Assembly (NCBI RefSeq): GCF_018499575.1
Contig: NZ_JAHDAP010000001.1
Span: 248,001-312,000, forward strand
DNA length: 64,000 nt
Direction: 5' to 3'
From: Streptococcus infantis
Lineage (GTDB): Bacteria; Bacillota; Bacilli; Lactobacillales; Streptococcaceae
In this document: piece after piece, positions 35,945 to 44,454 of the stretch
Numbering within the stretch: the stretch's first letter is position 1
Layout: each line of letters starts with the position of its first letter
Program-made: the position numbers and the translations under genes
Notes under the pieces: generated by a model
Told to the model about the DNA's origin: nothing
The model's database searches: none
The model's input: only the letters and a program-made list of their open reading frames with translations

Positions 35945-36326
35945 AATAGACGCCTGGGCTTTTGGAGTGGAAGCTGATCTCTTGGCTGACTTGGTTCTAA
36001 GAGGCGAAAAAATAGCAACAGCCTCAGCTTACGACCTCTACGAAGTAGAGGACGAACCCCTGCCACAAGAAGGGACTTTCGATGTCATTTTAGACAGTCA
36101 AGATCAGGCTGTCTGCATTGTTGAAATTACCAAGGTTTCTGTTGAGCCTTTTCAGCAAGTGTCAGCAGACCATGCCTATAAGGAAGGGGAAGGGGACAAA
36201 TCTCTGGCCTATTGGCGGCAGGTTCATGAGGAGTTTTTCACGGAGTGGCTGGAGGAAGCGGGGGTGACTTTTACCCCTGACAGCAAGGTTGTTTTAGAAG
36301 AATTTCATAAGGTCTATCCTCTGTAG
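35886..36326 (+). CDS. ASCH domain protein
   Basis: 146 aa ASCH fold (PUA-like): AWAFGVEADLLADLVLRGEKIATASAYD carries the conserved GxKxxT-like motif, and VCIVEITKVSVEPF the core strands; the end has EGEGDKSLAYWRQVHEEFF. ASCH proteins bind RNA or act as amidohydrolases on acylated nucleosides such as N4-acetylcytidine. The start codon (AAAGGAG upstream) lies inside the previous gene, and translation is coupled. It ends the operon at a strong hairpin. Confidence 0.88.
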   Translation: MTPQEMWNAYKQINPLIGDEIDAWAFGVEADLLADLVLRGEKIATASAYDLYEVEDEPLPQEGTFDVILDSQDQAVCIVEITKVSVEPFQQVSADHAYKEGEGDKSLAYWRQVHEEFFTEWLEEAGVTFTPDSKVVLEEFHKVYPL

Positions 36327-36362
36327 ACTACTAGTAGGAAGAAAGTTTTAGAAATCGCCGTC

Positions 36363-36396
36363 CAAAGCTTTTTTCTGACTTTAAATGATAAAATAG
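36363..36396 (+). repeat. Second copy of the pepN promoter segment
   Basis: 34 bp starting CAAAGCTTTTTTCTGACTT and ending GATAAAATAG, matching 39037-39072 with one substitution and a 2-bp indel. It contains a TAAAAT -10-like box but no gene follows, only the hairpin at 36403. It marks the left border of the adhesin segment. Confidence 0.8.
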
Positions 36397-36402
36397 CTAA
36401 AC

Positions 36403-36432
36403 AAAAAGCGGACATGATTGTCCGCTTTTTTT
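36403..36432. terminator. Bidirectional terminator between the ASCH gene and the adhesin
   Basis: AAAAAGCGGACA-TGAT-TGTCCGCTTTTTTT hairpin; T runs on both strands. Confidence 0.9.
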
Positions 36433-36519
36433 GAATCTAGTAAGTAAAGTTACTGGATAAAGTCTTTCAAAGATGTGTATCTTTTGAATCCCTATTCACG
36501 TCACTTCTACATTGGTTGA

Positions 36520-38460
36520 TTATTTTTTACGATAATGTAAAACTGTTCCTACAGCTACGATAAGCATTGCAACACCAGCAACAGAAACAATTAGGCTATT
36601 ACGTTCACCAGTATTTGGAAGTCCTGGTTTGTCTCCAGTTGTTGAAACAGTTGTAGGTCCTCCAGGAGTTGTAGTCGTTGTTGTTGAACCATTAGATCCA
36701 GGAGTTGTTGACTCTGAACTTGAATTGTCAGGAGCTGTTGTTTCTGAAGTTGGAGCTGTTGTCTCTGAAGTTGAACTTTCAGGAGTTGTAGTTGTAGAGC
36801 TTGATTCTTCTTCACTACTATTTTGACTAGTTGGCTCTTCTGGAGTCGTAGTCGTTGTAGAAGTTGTACTTGAAGTTTTTGGTTCTTCAGTTGTTGTAGT
36901 AGTTGTAGTTGAAGCTTTTGGCTCTTCAGTTGTTGTAGTCGTTGAAGTTGTAGTTGTAGTTGAAGCTTTTGGCTCTTCAGTTGTTGTAGTAGTTGTAGTT
37001 GAAGCTTTTGGTTCTTCAGTTGTTGTAGTAATTGTAGTTGTACTTGAAGTTTTTGGTTCTTCAGTTGTAGTTGTAGTAGATGTAGTCGTAGACTCTGTAG
37101 TAGTAGTTGTGGTGGTTGTTGTAGTTGGTTTGTTTGATGTGTTGACGACCTTAATTACGTTTGCATCGTCAATTTTTTCAACTTTAGAAGTGTAACCTTC
37201 AGGTGTGTTTGTTTCCACTACTGAGTACTCAATCTTCTTACCGTCTTTGATACCTGGTAAATTAGTAAATGCTGCTTGCCAACCAGAAGCTTTTGTAAGA
37301 GTTTGTGTCATCCCTTCCAAGGCTTGGCCGTCAGCATACAATTGAACTGTGATATCTTTACGGTCTGCTTCGCTATCTCCAACCCATTCTTTTTGAACTG
37401 TAACAGTTGTGTCACCAGTCACCCAGAATTTCAATTCTGTGTTATTCCAGAACGCTGGATCTTCTTGTGGAGTTGTAATTTCGTCAGATTTCAATGTAGC
37501 ATTGTTGTCTACGCGAATTGTAGTCTTAGGAATTAATGTTTGGTATTCAATGACTAATTCTTCGTCTGTAGCTGTTTTGAACACATCACTTACATCTGAT
37601 AAATTCACAGTAAATCCGTTGCCATCTGCATCGAATTTCACATGTTTCCAGAAATCCCAACCTGAAGCAACTACTTGTCCACCTTTTCTTAATGTGAATG
37701 ATGGTTTTAAGTAAGTTCCCACAAAGAATTCACTTGCTGCATGGTTCGCAGCAGGAGCAAAAGTGATTTTAGAGTAATCCACCGCTGGAGCTTGGATTTT
37801 ATCTGAAACAACTGGGTTTGTGATGGCTTGTTTCTTGCCATCTCCGTTGATACGGATGAACCATTTTGTAAGGTAGTAGTCATCTCCAACATTCATCCAG
37901 GCATAGTTTTCAGAAGCATCTAATTTGAATTGCTTAGCTACATAGTCACCAGTAAGGTTGTACTTGTTCAAGACAGATTCAAATACGCCAGGTCCATCAG
38001 GACGAGTGATGATTACTGATTCTGAACCGACTTTAGAAGTGGCAGTCTTGTTTCCAGGATTTCCTGGTGTGTTATCCCATTCCGCTTTGTATGAGAATCC
38101 ACCTTTTACGTTTTGGTTCATTGATTCGATTGCTTTTTTGAAAGTAAAAGTAATCTTTTTGCCTGTCATCGAAACAGTCGCCACTTCAGCACCGTTTGCT
38201 TGTAGTGATTGTGTTGCGATTTCAGTGATATTGACACCTTCTGGAGCGTCGATTGTGAAAGTGTCACCTTCTTTAACAGATTTACCTGTCAAGTCCCATT
38301 CAAAAGAAAATGTAACTTTTTGACCAGCTGTATCTGCTTTTAGGTTTGTAATAGTGGGAGTAACAGTTGCTGCAGAAACTGGGTTAATGATTGACAAGCC
38401 AAGGGCTACCACACCAATCAATGCTACAAAGGTAAATATTTTTTTGTAAATAGATTTCAA
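36520..38460 (-). CDS. LPXTG-anchored MSCRAMM-type adhesin with Cna_B domain and Thr-rich stalk
   Basis: 646 aa from a TTG at 38460; no ATG in frame fits the signal peptide, and AAAGGA lies 10 nt upstream. Signal peptide (about 1-30: KSIYKKIFTFVALIGVVALG ... ISAA-like end VSAA), then two Ig-like adhesin domains typical of collagen/fibrinogen-binding MSCRAMMs (about 31-360), a Cna_B domain (about 375-440; TVTVQKEWVGDSEADRKDI), a stalk of Thr runs and TTEEPKAS units (about 442-612), and the sorting signal LPNTG (36607-36621) with hydrophobic segment and HYRKK tail. Sortase should attach it to the wall. Ligand unknown. It is inverted relative to its neighbours and flanked by duplicated promoter DNA. 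Confidence 0.9.
   Translation of the reverse strand: MKSIYKKIFTFVALIGVVALGLSIINPVSAATVTPTITNLKADTAGQKVTFSFEWDLTGKSVKEGDTFTIDAPEGVNITEIATQSLQANGAEVATVSMTGKKITFTFKKAIESMNQNVKGGFSYKAEWDNTPGNPGNKTATSKVGSESVIITRPDGPGVFESVLNKYNLTGDYVAKQFKLDASENYAWMNVGDDYYLTKWFIRINGDGKKQAITNPVVSDKIQAPAVDYSKITFAPAANHAASEFFVGTYLKPSFTLRKGGQVVASGWDFWKHVKFDADGNGFTVNLSDVSDVFKTATDEELVIEYQTLIPKTTIRVDNNATLKSDEITTPQEDPAFWNNTELKFWVTGDTTVTVQKEWVGDSEADRKDITVQLYADGQALEGMTQTLTKASGWQAAFTNLPGIKDGKKIEYSVVETNTPEGYTSKVEKIDDANVIKVVNTSNKPTTTTTTTTTTESTTTSTTTTTEEPKTSSTTTITTTTEEPKASTTTTTTTEEPKASTTTTTSTTTTTEEPKASTTTTTTTEEPKTSSTTSTTTTTPEEPTSQNSSEEESSSTTTTPESSTSETTAPTSETTAPDNSSSESTTPGSNGSTTTTTTPGGPTTVSTTGDKPGLPNTGERNSLIVSVAGVAMLIVAVGTVLHYRKK
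36826..37135 (-). repeat. Thr-rich triplet-repeat stalk of the adhesin
   Basis: Repeated (GTT/GTA/GTC) triplets read as Thr runs on the minus strand, interrupted by EEPKAS/EEPKTSS blocks. Several blocks are identical over more than 30 bp. In-frame length variation by slippage or recombination is expected. Confidence 0.8.
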
Positions 38461-39122
38461 TTTCCCCAAATCCTTTCTTTCATAAAATCTTCTTGTCTGG
38501 TAGTAATGCCCAAAATGTTGATTTATATCATTTAATAAAATTGACAGTCCTATTCTGATGAAAAATCCTCTCTTTATTGCCATTCTACTCCCATCTCCAT
38601 TGAAGATACATGAATGCAATAGTTTTGAGACTCCGTATGTAATCAACTAATTTATAATTAGAGTGAATCTTATACGTAAAAGGATTTTTTGCTAACTTTT
38701 TTTATTGATGCGAATCCTATATTTATTTAAAAAATAATGAATAATTTTTAGCTAAATACGATTCGCTTCTAAAGAAAGCTGATAATAGAAGTGAAATATA
38801 TTAAAAAAACATAATAATTATCATACTATGAGTATTAATATACCATACAAAGTAATTTTATCACTAACCTATTCATTGGTCAAAGAATTAGATTCAAATT
38901 TCTTATAAATTTTGGTGTTTTTGACTTTTTTTGACAAAGTCCCAAAATAGGCTTGAATTATAGAAATTATAAGCACCCACAAAACTTTTTCTTATTATTT
39001 GAGTTCAAAAAGACAAAAATTGCATAAATGAACTTTCAAAGCTTTTTTCTGACTTAAAATATGATAAAATAGGTATGTTTGAACTAGAGCATTCGCTCAG
39101 AAATTTAGAATAGGAGAATATG
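38461..39122. other. AT-rich intergenic region between adhesin and pepN
   Basis: About 660 bp. No credible gene. It contains the adhesin 5' region (an extended -10-like TGATATAAA on the minus strand near 38522-38530), a nested hairpin at 38909-38948 (TTTTGG ... GACTTT/AAAGTC ... CCAAAA), and the pepN promoter copy at 39037-39072. Confidence 0.6.
39037..39072 (+). promoter_or_regulatory. pepN promoter segment (right copy of the duplicated sequence)
   Basis: Extended -10 TGATAAAAT with hexamer at 39065-39070. The 36-bp segment starting CAAAGCTTTTTTCTGACTT is repeated at 36363-36396. The start codon of pepN follows at 39123 with a leader of about 45 nt. Confidence 0.7.
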
Positions 39123-41669
39123 ATGCAAGCAGTAGAACATTATATTGAAACATTTGTTCCTGAACATTATGATTTATTTTTAGACTTGAGTCGTGAGACC
39201 AAGACTTTTTCAGGAAAAGTGACTATCACTGGTCAAGCTAAAAGTGACCGTATTTCCCTTCACCAAAAAGACTTGGGAATCGCTTCTGTAGAAGTTGCAG
39301 GTCTAGCTCGTCCATTCACAGTCGATAACGAAAACGAAGCCCTTCATATCGAACTTACAGAAGCAGGTTCAGTTGAATTGGTCATCGCTTTTTCAGGTAA
39401 AATCACAGACAACATGACAGGAATCTACCCATCTTACTACACAGTTGATGGAGTTAAGAAGGAAGTTTTGTCTACTCAGTTTGAGAGTCACTTTGCCCGC
39501 GAAGCCTTCCCATGTGTGGATGAGCCAGAAGCTAAAGCAACCTTTGACTTAGCTCTTCGTTTTGACCAAGCAGAAGGTGAATTGGCCTTGTCCAACATGC
39601 CAGAAATTGACGTTGAAAACCGCAAGGAAACTGGTATCTGGAAATTTGAGACAACTCCACGTATGTCTTCTTACTTGCTAGCTTTCGTTGCTGGTGATTT
39701 GCAAGGGGTAACTGCTAAAACTAAAAATGGTACACTTGTAGGAGTATACTCTACCAAAGCCCACCCACTTTCTAACCTTGAATTTTCACTAGACATCGCT
39801 GTTCGTTCTATCGAATTTTACGAAGACTACTACGGAGTCAAGTACCCAATTCCTCAATCTCTCCACATTGCCCTTCCTGACTTCTCAGCAGGTGCTATGG
39901 AAAACTGGGGTCTTGTCACTTACCGAGAAGTTTACTTGGTAGTGGATGAGAACTCGACATTTGCCAGTCGTCAACAAGTTGCTCTCGTCATCGCCCATGA
40001 GCTTGCCCACCAATGGTTTGGGAACCTCGTGACTATGAAATGGTGGGATGACCTTTGGCTTAACGAAAGCTTTGCCAACATGATGGAATACGTCTGTGTG
40101 GATGCGATTGAGCCAAGCTGGAATATCTTTGAAGATTTCCAAACAAGTGGAGTGCCAGCCGCTCTTAAACGTGATGCGACTGATGGTGTTCAGTCTGTTC
40201 ACGTCGAAGTCAAACATCCAGATGAAATTAATACTCTCTTTGACTCTGCTATCGTTTATGCCAAAGGAAGCCGTCTCATGCACATGCTTCGTCGTTGGCT
40301 AGGAGATGCTGATTTTGCTAAAGGTTTGCATGCCTACTTTGAAAAACATCAGTACAGCAATACAATTGGTCGTGACCTTTGGGATGCTCTTGGTCAAGCA
40401 TCAGGTCGTGATGTTGCAGCCTTCATGGATTCTTGGTTGGAACAACCTGGTTATCCAGTTCTCACTGTCAAAGTTGAAAATGATGTCTTGAAGATTTCAC
40501 AAAAACAATTCTTTATCGGTGAGCACGAAGATAAGAACCGTCTCTGGGTTGTGCCATTGAATACCAACTGGAAAGGCTTGCCTGATACACTTGAAACTGA
40601 AAGTATCGAAATCCCTGGCTACGCAGCTCTTCTTGCTGAAAATGACGGTGCTCTTCGTCTCAATACTGAAAATACAGCCCACTATATTACAGACTACCAA
40701 GGAGACTTGTTGGATGCTATTCTTGCTGACCTAGTTGAGCTTGATAACACAAGTAAACTGCAAATCGTTCAAGAACGTCGTTTGCTTGCAGAAGCAGGGC
40801 ACATTTCTTATGCTGACTTGCTCCCAGTCCTTGATAAACTTGCTAAGGAAGAATCTTATCTTGTTGTTTCAGCTGTTTCTCAAGTAATTTCTGCCCTTGA
40901 ACGCTTTATCGATGAAGGAACAGAAGCTGAAACAGCCTTCAAAGCATTGGTTGCTAAATTGGCTCGTCATAATTATGACCGTCTTGGTTTTGAAGCTAAA
41001 GATGGCGAATCAGATGAGGATGAATTGGTTCGTCAGTTGGCTGTTTCTATGATGATTCGCTCAAATAATGCAGAAGCTAGTCAAGTCGCTAGCCAAATCT
41101 TCGCGGCTCACAAGGATAATCTTTCAGGACTTCCAGCAGCTATTCGTTCACAAGTTCTCATCAATGAAATGAAACACCATGAGACTAAGGAATTGGTCGC
41201 AACTTATCTCGATCTTTATACTCATGCCACAGATGCCGCCTTTAAACGCCAATTGGCAGCTGCTCTTGCTTACAGTACAGATGCGAACAATATCCAAACC
41301 TTGATTGCTTCTTGGAAGGACAAATTTGTGGTTAAACCACAAGACTTGTCTGCATGGTATTACCAATTCCTAGCTCATCAAGCAACTCAGGAAACAGTTT
41401 GGTCTTGGGCGCGTGAAAACTGGGCTTGGATTAAGGCAGCCCTTGGAGGAGATATGAGCTTTGATAGCTTTGTTATCCTTCCTGCGCATGTATTTAAGAC
41501 TCAGCAACGTTTGGCAGAGTACAAGGAATTCTTTGAACCGCAACTTTCTGATCTTGCTCTCAGCCGTAACATCGGTATGGGAATCAAGGAAATCGCAGCT
41601 CGTGTTGAATTGATTAAGCGTGAGAAAGCAGCGGTTGAAGCAGCTGTTGCACAATATGGCAAGGCTTAA
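39123..41669 (+). CDS. pepN: Aminopeptidase N (lysyl aminopeptidase, M1 family)
   Basis: 848 aa from the second ATG (39123), 6 nt after AGGAG; the family start is MQAVEH. Substrate-binding GAMEN motif near residue 259 and zinc site HELAHQWFGN near residue 291 with the downstream Glu in NESFAN. It releases N-terminal residues from peptides taken up for nutrition; cytoplasmic. Located before ciaRH as in pneumococcus. Confidence 0.96.
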   Translation: MQAVEHYIETFVPEHYDLFLDLSRETKTFSGKVTITGQAKSDRISLHQKDLGIASVEVAGLARPFTVDNENEALHIELTEAGSVELVIAFSGKITDNMTGIYPSYYTVDGVKKEVLSTQFESHFAREAFPCVDEPEAKATFDLALRFDQAEGELALSNMPEIDVENRKETGIWKFETTPRMSSYLLAFVAGDLQGVTAKTKNGTLVGVYSTKAHPLSNLEFSLDIAVRSIEFYEDYYGVKYPIPQSLHIALPDFSAGAMENWGLVTYREVYLVVDENSTFASRQQVALVIAHELAHQWFGNLVTMKWWDDLWLNESFANMMEYVCVDAIEPSWNIFEDFQTSGVPAALKRDATDGVQSVHVEVKHPDEINTLFDSAIVYAKGSRLMHMLRRWLGDADFAKGLHAYFEKHQYSNTIGRDLWDALGQASGRDVAAFMDSWLEQPGYPVLTVKVENDVLKISQKQFFIGEHEDKNRLWVVPLNTNWKGLPDTLETESIEIPGYAALLAENDGALRLNTENTAHYITDYQGDLLDAILADLVELDNTSKLQIVQERRLLAEAGHISYADLLPVLDKLAKEESYLVVSAVSQVISALERFIDEGTEAETAFKALVAKLARHNYDRLGFEAKDGESDEDELVRQLAVSMMIRSNNAEASQVASQIFAAHKDNLSGLPAAIRSQVLINEMKHHETKELVATYLDLYTHATDAAFKRQLAAALAYSTDANNIQTLIASWKDKFVVKPQDLSAWYYQFLAHQATQETVWSWARENWAWIKAALGGDMSFDSFVILPAHVFKTQQRLAEYKEFFEPQLSDLALSRNIGMGIKEIAARVELIKREKAAVEAAVAQYGKA

Positions 41670-41693
41670 AAACTTCTTGACTAAATAGTATAT

Positions 41694-41740
41694 AAAAACT
41701 CAACTTTCTCATAGAAAAACAAGGAAAGTTGAGTTTTTTT
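41694..41740 (+). terminator. Terminator after pepN
   Basis: AAAAACTCAACTTT/AAAGTTGAGTTTTT hairpin with T run. Confidence 0.85.
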
Positions 41741-41769
41741 TAAGATATTTTTGATATAATGGATATAAT
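41739..41769 (+). promoter_or_regulatory. ciaRH promoter with a partial CiaR site
   Basis: Extended -10 TGATATAAT (hexamer 41755-41760), a second TATAAT at 41764-41769. TTTAAG at 41739-41744 followed 5 bp later by TTTGAT at 41750-41755 resembles the CiaR direct repeat TTTAAG-N5-TTTAAG with a degenerate second half, overlapping the T run of the pepN terminator. Confidence 0.55.
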
Positions 41770-41784
41770 AAGGAGGAATTTTTG

Positions 41785-42456
41785 ATGATTAAAATTCTAT
41801 TAGTGGAAGATGACCTAGGCCTGTCAAATTCAGTCTTTGATTTTTTGGATGATTTTGCAGATGTTATGCAGGTATTTGATGGCGAAGAAGGTCTCTACGA
41901 GGCTGAAAGTGGCGTCTATGACCTGATTCTATTGGACTTGATGTTACCAGAAAAAAATGGTTTCCAAGTCTTAAAAGAACTACGTGAAAAAGGTGTTTCG
42001 ACTCCAGTTCTCATCATGACAGCCAAGGAAAGCCTTGATGATAAAGGACATGGGTTTGAGCTTGGGGCCGATGATTATTTGACTAAACCATTCTACCTAG
42101 AAGAACTCAAGATGCGTATCCAGGCCCTTCTCAAACGTTCTGGGAAATTTAACGAAAATACCTTGTCATACGGTGACTTGACAGTCAATCTATCTACCAA
42201 TGAAGTGAAGGTTCAGGATGCCTCTGTTGAGCTGCTCGGTAAAGAATTTGAACTTTTAGTTTATTTCCTCCAAAACCAAAATGTCATCTTACCAAAAACT
42301 CAAATCTTTGACCGTTTGTGGGGATTTGACAGCGACACAACTATTTCTGTTGTAGAAGTTTATGTATCAAAAGTTCGTAAGAAATTGAAAGGTTCAGCCT
42401 TTGCTGAAAATCTCCAAACTTTGCGTAGTGTTGGGTATATTTTAAAACATGTTTAA
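41785..42456 (+). CDS. ciaR: Response regulator CiaR
   Basis: 223 aa from the ATG at 41785 (AAGGAGG 8 nt upstream). OmpR/PhoB type: receiver domain with acidic pair near residue 9 and phospho-Asp in [13 protein letters not shown] (D51), Lys in LTKPF; winged HTH in the C-terminal half ending RSVGYIL. With CiaH it controls competence, beta-lactam tolerance, HtrA and the csRNA small RNAs in pneumococcus. Confidence 0.97.
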   Translation: MIKILLVEDDLGLSNSVFDFLDDFADVMQVFDGEEGLYEAESGVYDLILLDLMLPEKNGFQVLKELREKGVSTPVLIMTAKESLDDKGHGFELGADDYLTKPFYLEELKMRIQALLKRSGKFNENTLSYGDLTVNLSTNEVKVQDASVELLGKEFELLVYFLQNQNVILPKTQIFDRLWGFDSDTTISVVEVYVSKVRKKLKGSAFAENLQTLRSVGYILKHV

Positions 42457-43783
42457 GAAATTAAAAAAGAATTGGTACGCAGAAGATTTCAGCTACTTTA
42501 TCCGTAATTTTGGTGTTTTCACGCTGATTTTCTCTGCCATGACCTTGATTATCCTGCAGGTTATGCACTCCAGTCTCTACACATCAGTGGATGAGAAACT
42601 GCTGTCTCTCAGCAAAAATCCTCAGGATATCATTCAATTGGCGGTCAATCGCGCAACTGAAGACGTAAAGGATTTGGGTAGTGGCAGTGTCACTTCAACT
42701 TCTGATAAAAAGCCAAATGTGAGTTCCAATACTGAAGTGATTTTGCTCGATTCAAATTTGAATCAATTAGTGACTGGAAATCGATTTTTAGGATTAGACA
42801 GAATCACTTTCAATAAAAAGGATTTAAACCATATTCGCCAACTTCATGTTATGAATAGTTACGGTCAGGATGAGATTTATCGTGTTGTCCTGACAGAAAT
42901 GAATATTGATTCGGTTTCGACCAATATCAAGTATGCTGCTATCCTGATTAACACAAGCCAACTAGAGCAAATTAGTCAAAACCACGAACAGTTAATCGTG
43001 GTAGTGATGGCAAGTTTTTGGATTCTATCTATCTTGGCCAGTCTTTATCTTGCTCGTGTCAGTGTTAAACCCTTGCTTGAAAGTATGCAAAAGCAGAAGA
43101 GCTTTGTGGAAAATGCCAGTCATGAATTACGGACGCCTTTAGCAGTTCTTCAGAACCGTCTGGAAACTCTTTTTAGAAAACCAGAGGCTACCATTCTGGA
43201 GTCAAGTGAGAGCATCGCTTCTAGTTTGGAAGAAGTTCGAAATATGAAGTTTCTAACGACTAACCTCCTTAATCTAGCGCGTAGAGATGATGGAATCAAG
43301 CCAGAGTTTGGGGAAGTAGAACCTGACTTCTTTAATACGACCTTTACCAACTATGAAATGATTGCCTCCGAGAATAATCGTGTTTTTCGTTTTCAAAATC
43401 GTGTTCATCGCACCATTATCACAGATAAACTCCTTCTCAAGCAATTGATGACCATTCTGTTTGACAATGCGGTCAAGTATACAGAAGAAGAAGGCGATAT
43501 TTATTTTGAGATTTCAACGACTGAACGCAGCCTCTATCTAACGGTAGCGGATAATGGTATCGGTATTTCTGCAGCCGATAAAAAGAAAATCTTTGATCGC
43601 TTTTATCGTGTTGATAAGGCCCGGACACGTCAAAAGGGTGGTTTCGGTTTAGGCTTGTCTTTAGCGAAGCAAATAGTTGATGCCCTCAAAGGCTCTATTA
43701 GTGTTAAAGATAACAAACCTAACGGAACAATTTTTGAAGTCAAGATAGCTATCTCAACACCGTCAAGACGAAAGAATAAATAA
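42449..43783 (+). CDS. ciaH: Sensor histidine kinase CiaH
   Basis: 444 aa, overlapping ciaR by 8 bp. Two transmembrane helices (about 20-42 and 182-204) flank an extracytoplasmic sensor region; HisKA with [10 protein letters not shown] (phosphorylated His near residue 226) and HATPase with [17 protein letters not shown] and GGFGLGLS. Sensed signal not firmly known. Confidence 0.97.
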   Translation: MFKKLKKNWYAEDFSYFIRNFGVFTLIFSAMTLIILQVMHSSLYTSVDEKLLSLSKNPQDIIQLAVNRATEDVKDLGSGSVTSTSDKKPNVSSNTEVILLDSNLNQLVTGNRFLGLDRITFNKKDLNHIRQLHVMNSYGQDEIYRVVLTEMNIDSVSTNIKYAAILINTSQLEQISQNHEQLIVVVMASFWILSILASLYLARVSVKPLLESMQKQKSFVENASHELRTPLAVLQNRLETLFRKPEATILESSESIASSLEEVRNMKFLTTNLLNLARRDDGIKPEFGEVEPDFFNTTFTNYEMIASENNRVFRFQNRVHRTIITDKLLLKQLMTILFDNAVKYTEEEGDIYFEISTTERSLYLTVADNGIGISAADKKKIFDRFYRVDKARTRQKGGFGLGLSLAKQIVDALKGSISVKDNKPNGTIFEVKIAISTPSRRKNK

Positions 43784-43811
43784 AAAAACCTTCGATTCAT
43801 CGAAGGTTTTT
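43784..43811. terminator. Bidirectional terminator between ciaH and the DUF3270 gene
   Basis: AAACCTTCGA-TTCA-TCGAAGGTTT hairpin with flanking A and T runs; overlaps the 3' end of the convergent gene. Confidence 0.9.
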
Positions 43812-44085
43812 ATTTGAATTTTTTCTTGATAAAAGTGCGCTGCAATTGTAAAGCGAAAAGACTGAGGCCGATAGCCAAAGCAAATGATAAAACAGTGTTC
43901 AATTTTAGCGATAAGAACATAAAACTAAAGATAGCTAAAAAGACGCAGAAGCAAGCAATGTTTACAAAAAATAGGACTTCCTTTACACTAGCAACAGGAG
44001 TATTCTCTGGAACATAATCTTGAAACTGGGCAGTTTTTATACTTTCTTGTTCGAACTCATACGGGTGTAGTTTTCTTGCGGGCAT
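43810..44085 (-). CDS. DUF3270 small membrane protein
   Basis: 91 aa. Soluble N-terminus MPARKLHPYEFEQESIKTAQ, then two hydrophobic segments (about 34-56 and 60-80) and a basic tail. Conserved next to ciaRH in streptococci; function unknown. Start preceded by AAGGAGAG. Confidence 0.82.
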   Translation of the reverse strand: MPARKLHPYEFEQESIKTAQFQDYVPENTPVASVKEVLFFVNIACFCVFLAIFSFMFLSLKLNTVLSFALAIGLSLFALQLQRTFIKKKFK

Positions 44086-44195
44086 ATTTCTCTCCTTAAC
44101 AGTACATTACTATTTTATCATTTTTTAAAGAGAGAATTATTACAGGATGGTTACAAATTGCATAAAATCTGTTATCAGGACCAATTACGATTTTC

Positions 44196-44224
44196 TTGAC
44201 ATGTTGATGGGAAAATGATAGGAT
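44196..44224 (+). promoter_or_regulatory. Promoter of the HrtBA-like operon
   Basis: Perfect -35 TTGACA (44196-44201), 17-bp spacer, -10 TAGGAT (44219-44224). The first long gene begins 231 bp downstream, so the transcript would have an unusually long leader containing a short ORF. Confidence 0.6.
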
Positions 44225-44279
44225 GAGTAAACCGTTTAAACTTTATTATTTTTCTCTTATTTCAACGAGGGGAAATTTG

Positions 44280-44336
44280 ATGGTTGAAACGAATAAAAAT
44301 CATACACAGATGCAAATAAATTCAATTTTGAAGTAA
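44280..44336 (+). CDS. Possible 18-aa leader peptide
   Basis: ATG...TAA encoding MVETNKNHTQMQINSILK, preceded by the good ribosome site GAGGGG at 7 nt. It lies in the long 5' leader of the ABC exporter operon. It may be a regulatory leader peptide or the stump of a lost gene. Too short to judge from sequence alone. Confidence 0.35.
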   Translation: MVETNKNHTQMQINSILK

Positions 44337-44454
44337 GGACAGGATTCTTTTAAATTGATTCTAGTTGTTCATGACGAGGTAGTTTTCTATCTTTAGTGCT
44401 ATGGTAAAGAGGAGATTTGTTCCCTCGACAACAGAATACTTAAAGGAGATTGGC

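Noticed and set aside
36629..37714. Plus-strand frames opposite the adhesin
   Set aside because: They consist of Val/Ser/Leu repeats mirrored from Thr codons and lack initiation signals.
38909..38948. Nested hairpin in the adhesin-pepN gap as a small RNA or terminator
   Set aside because: No promoter is clearly placed before it and the T-run geometry is poor; kept only as a note on the intergenic region.
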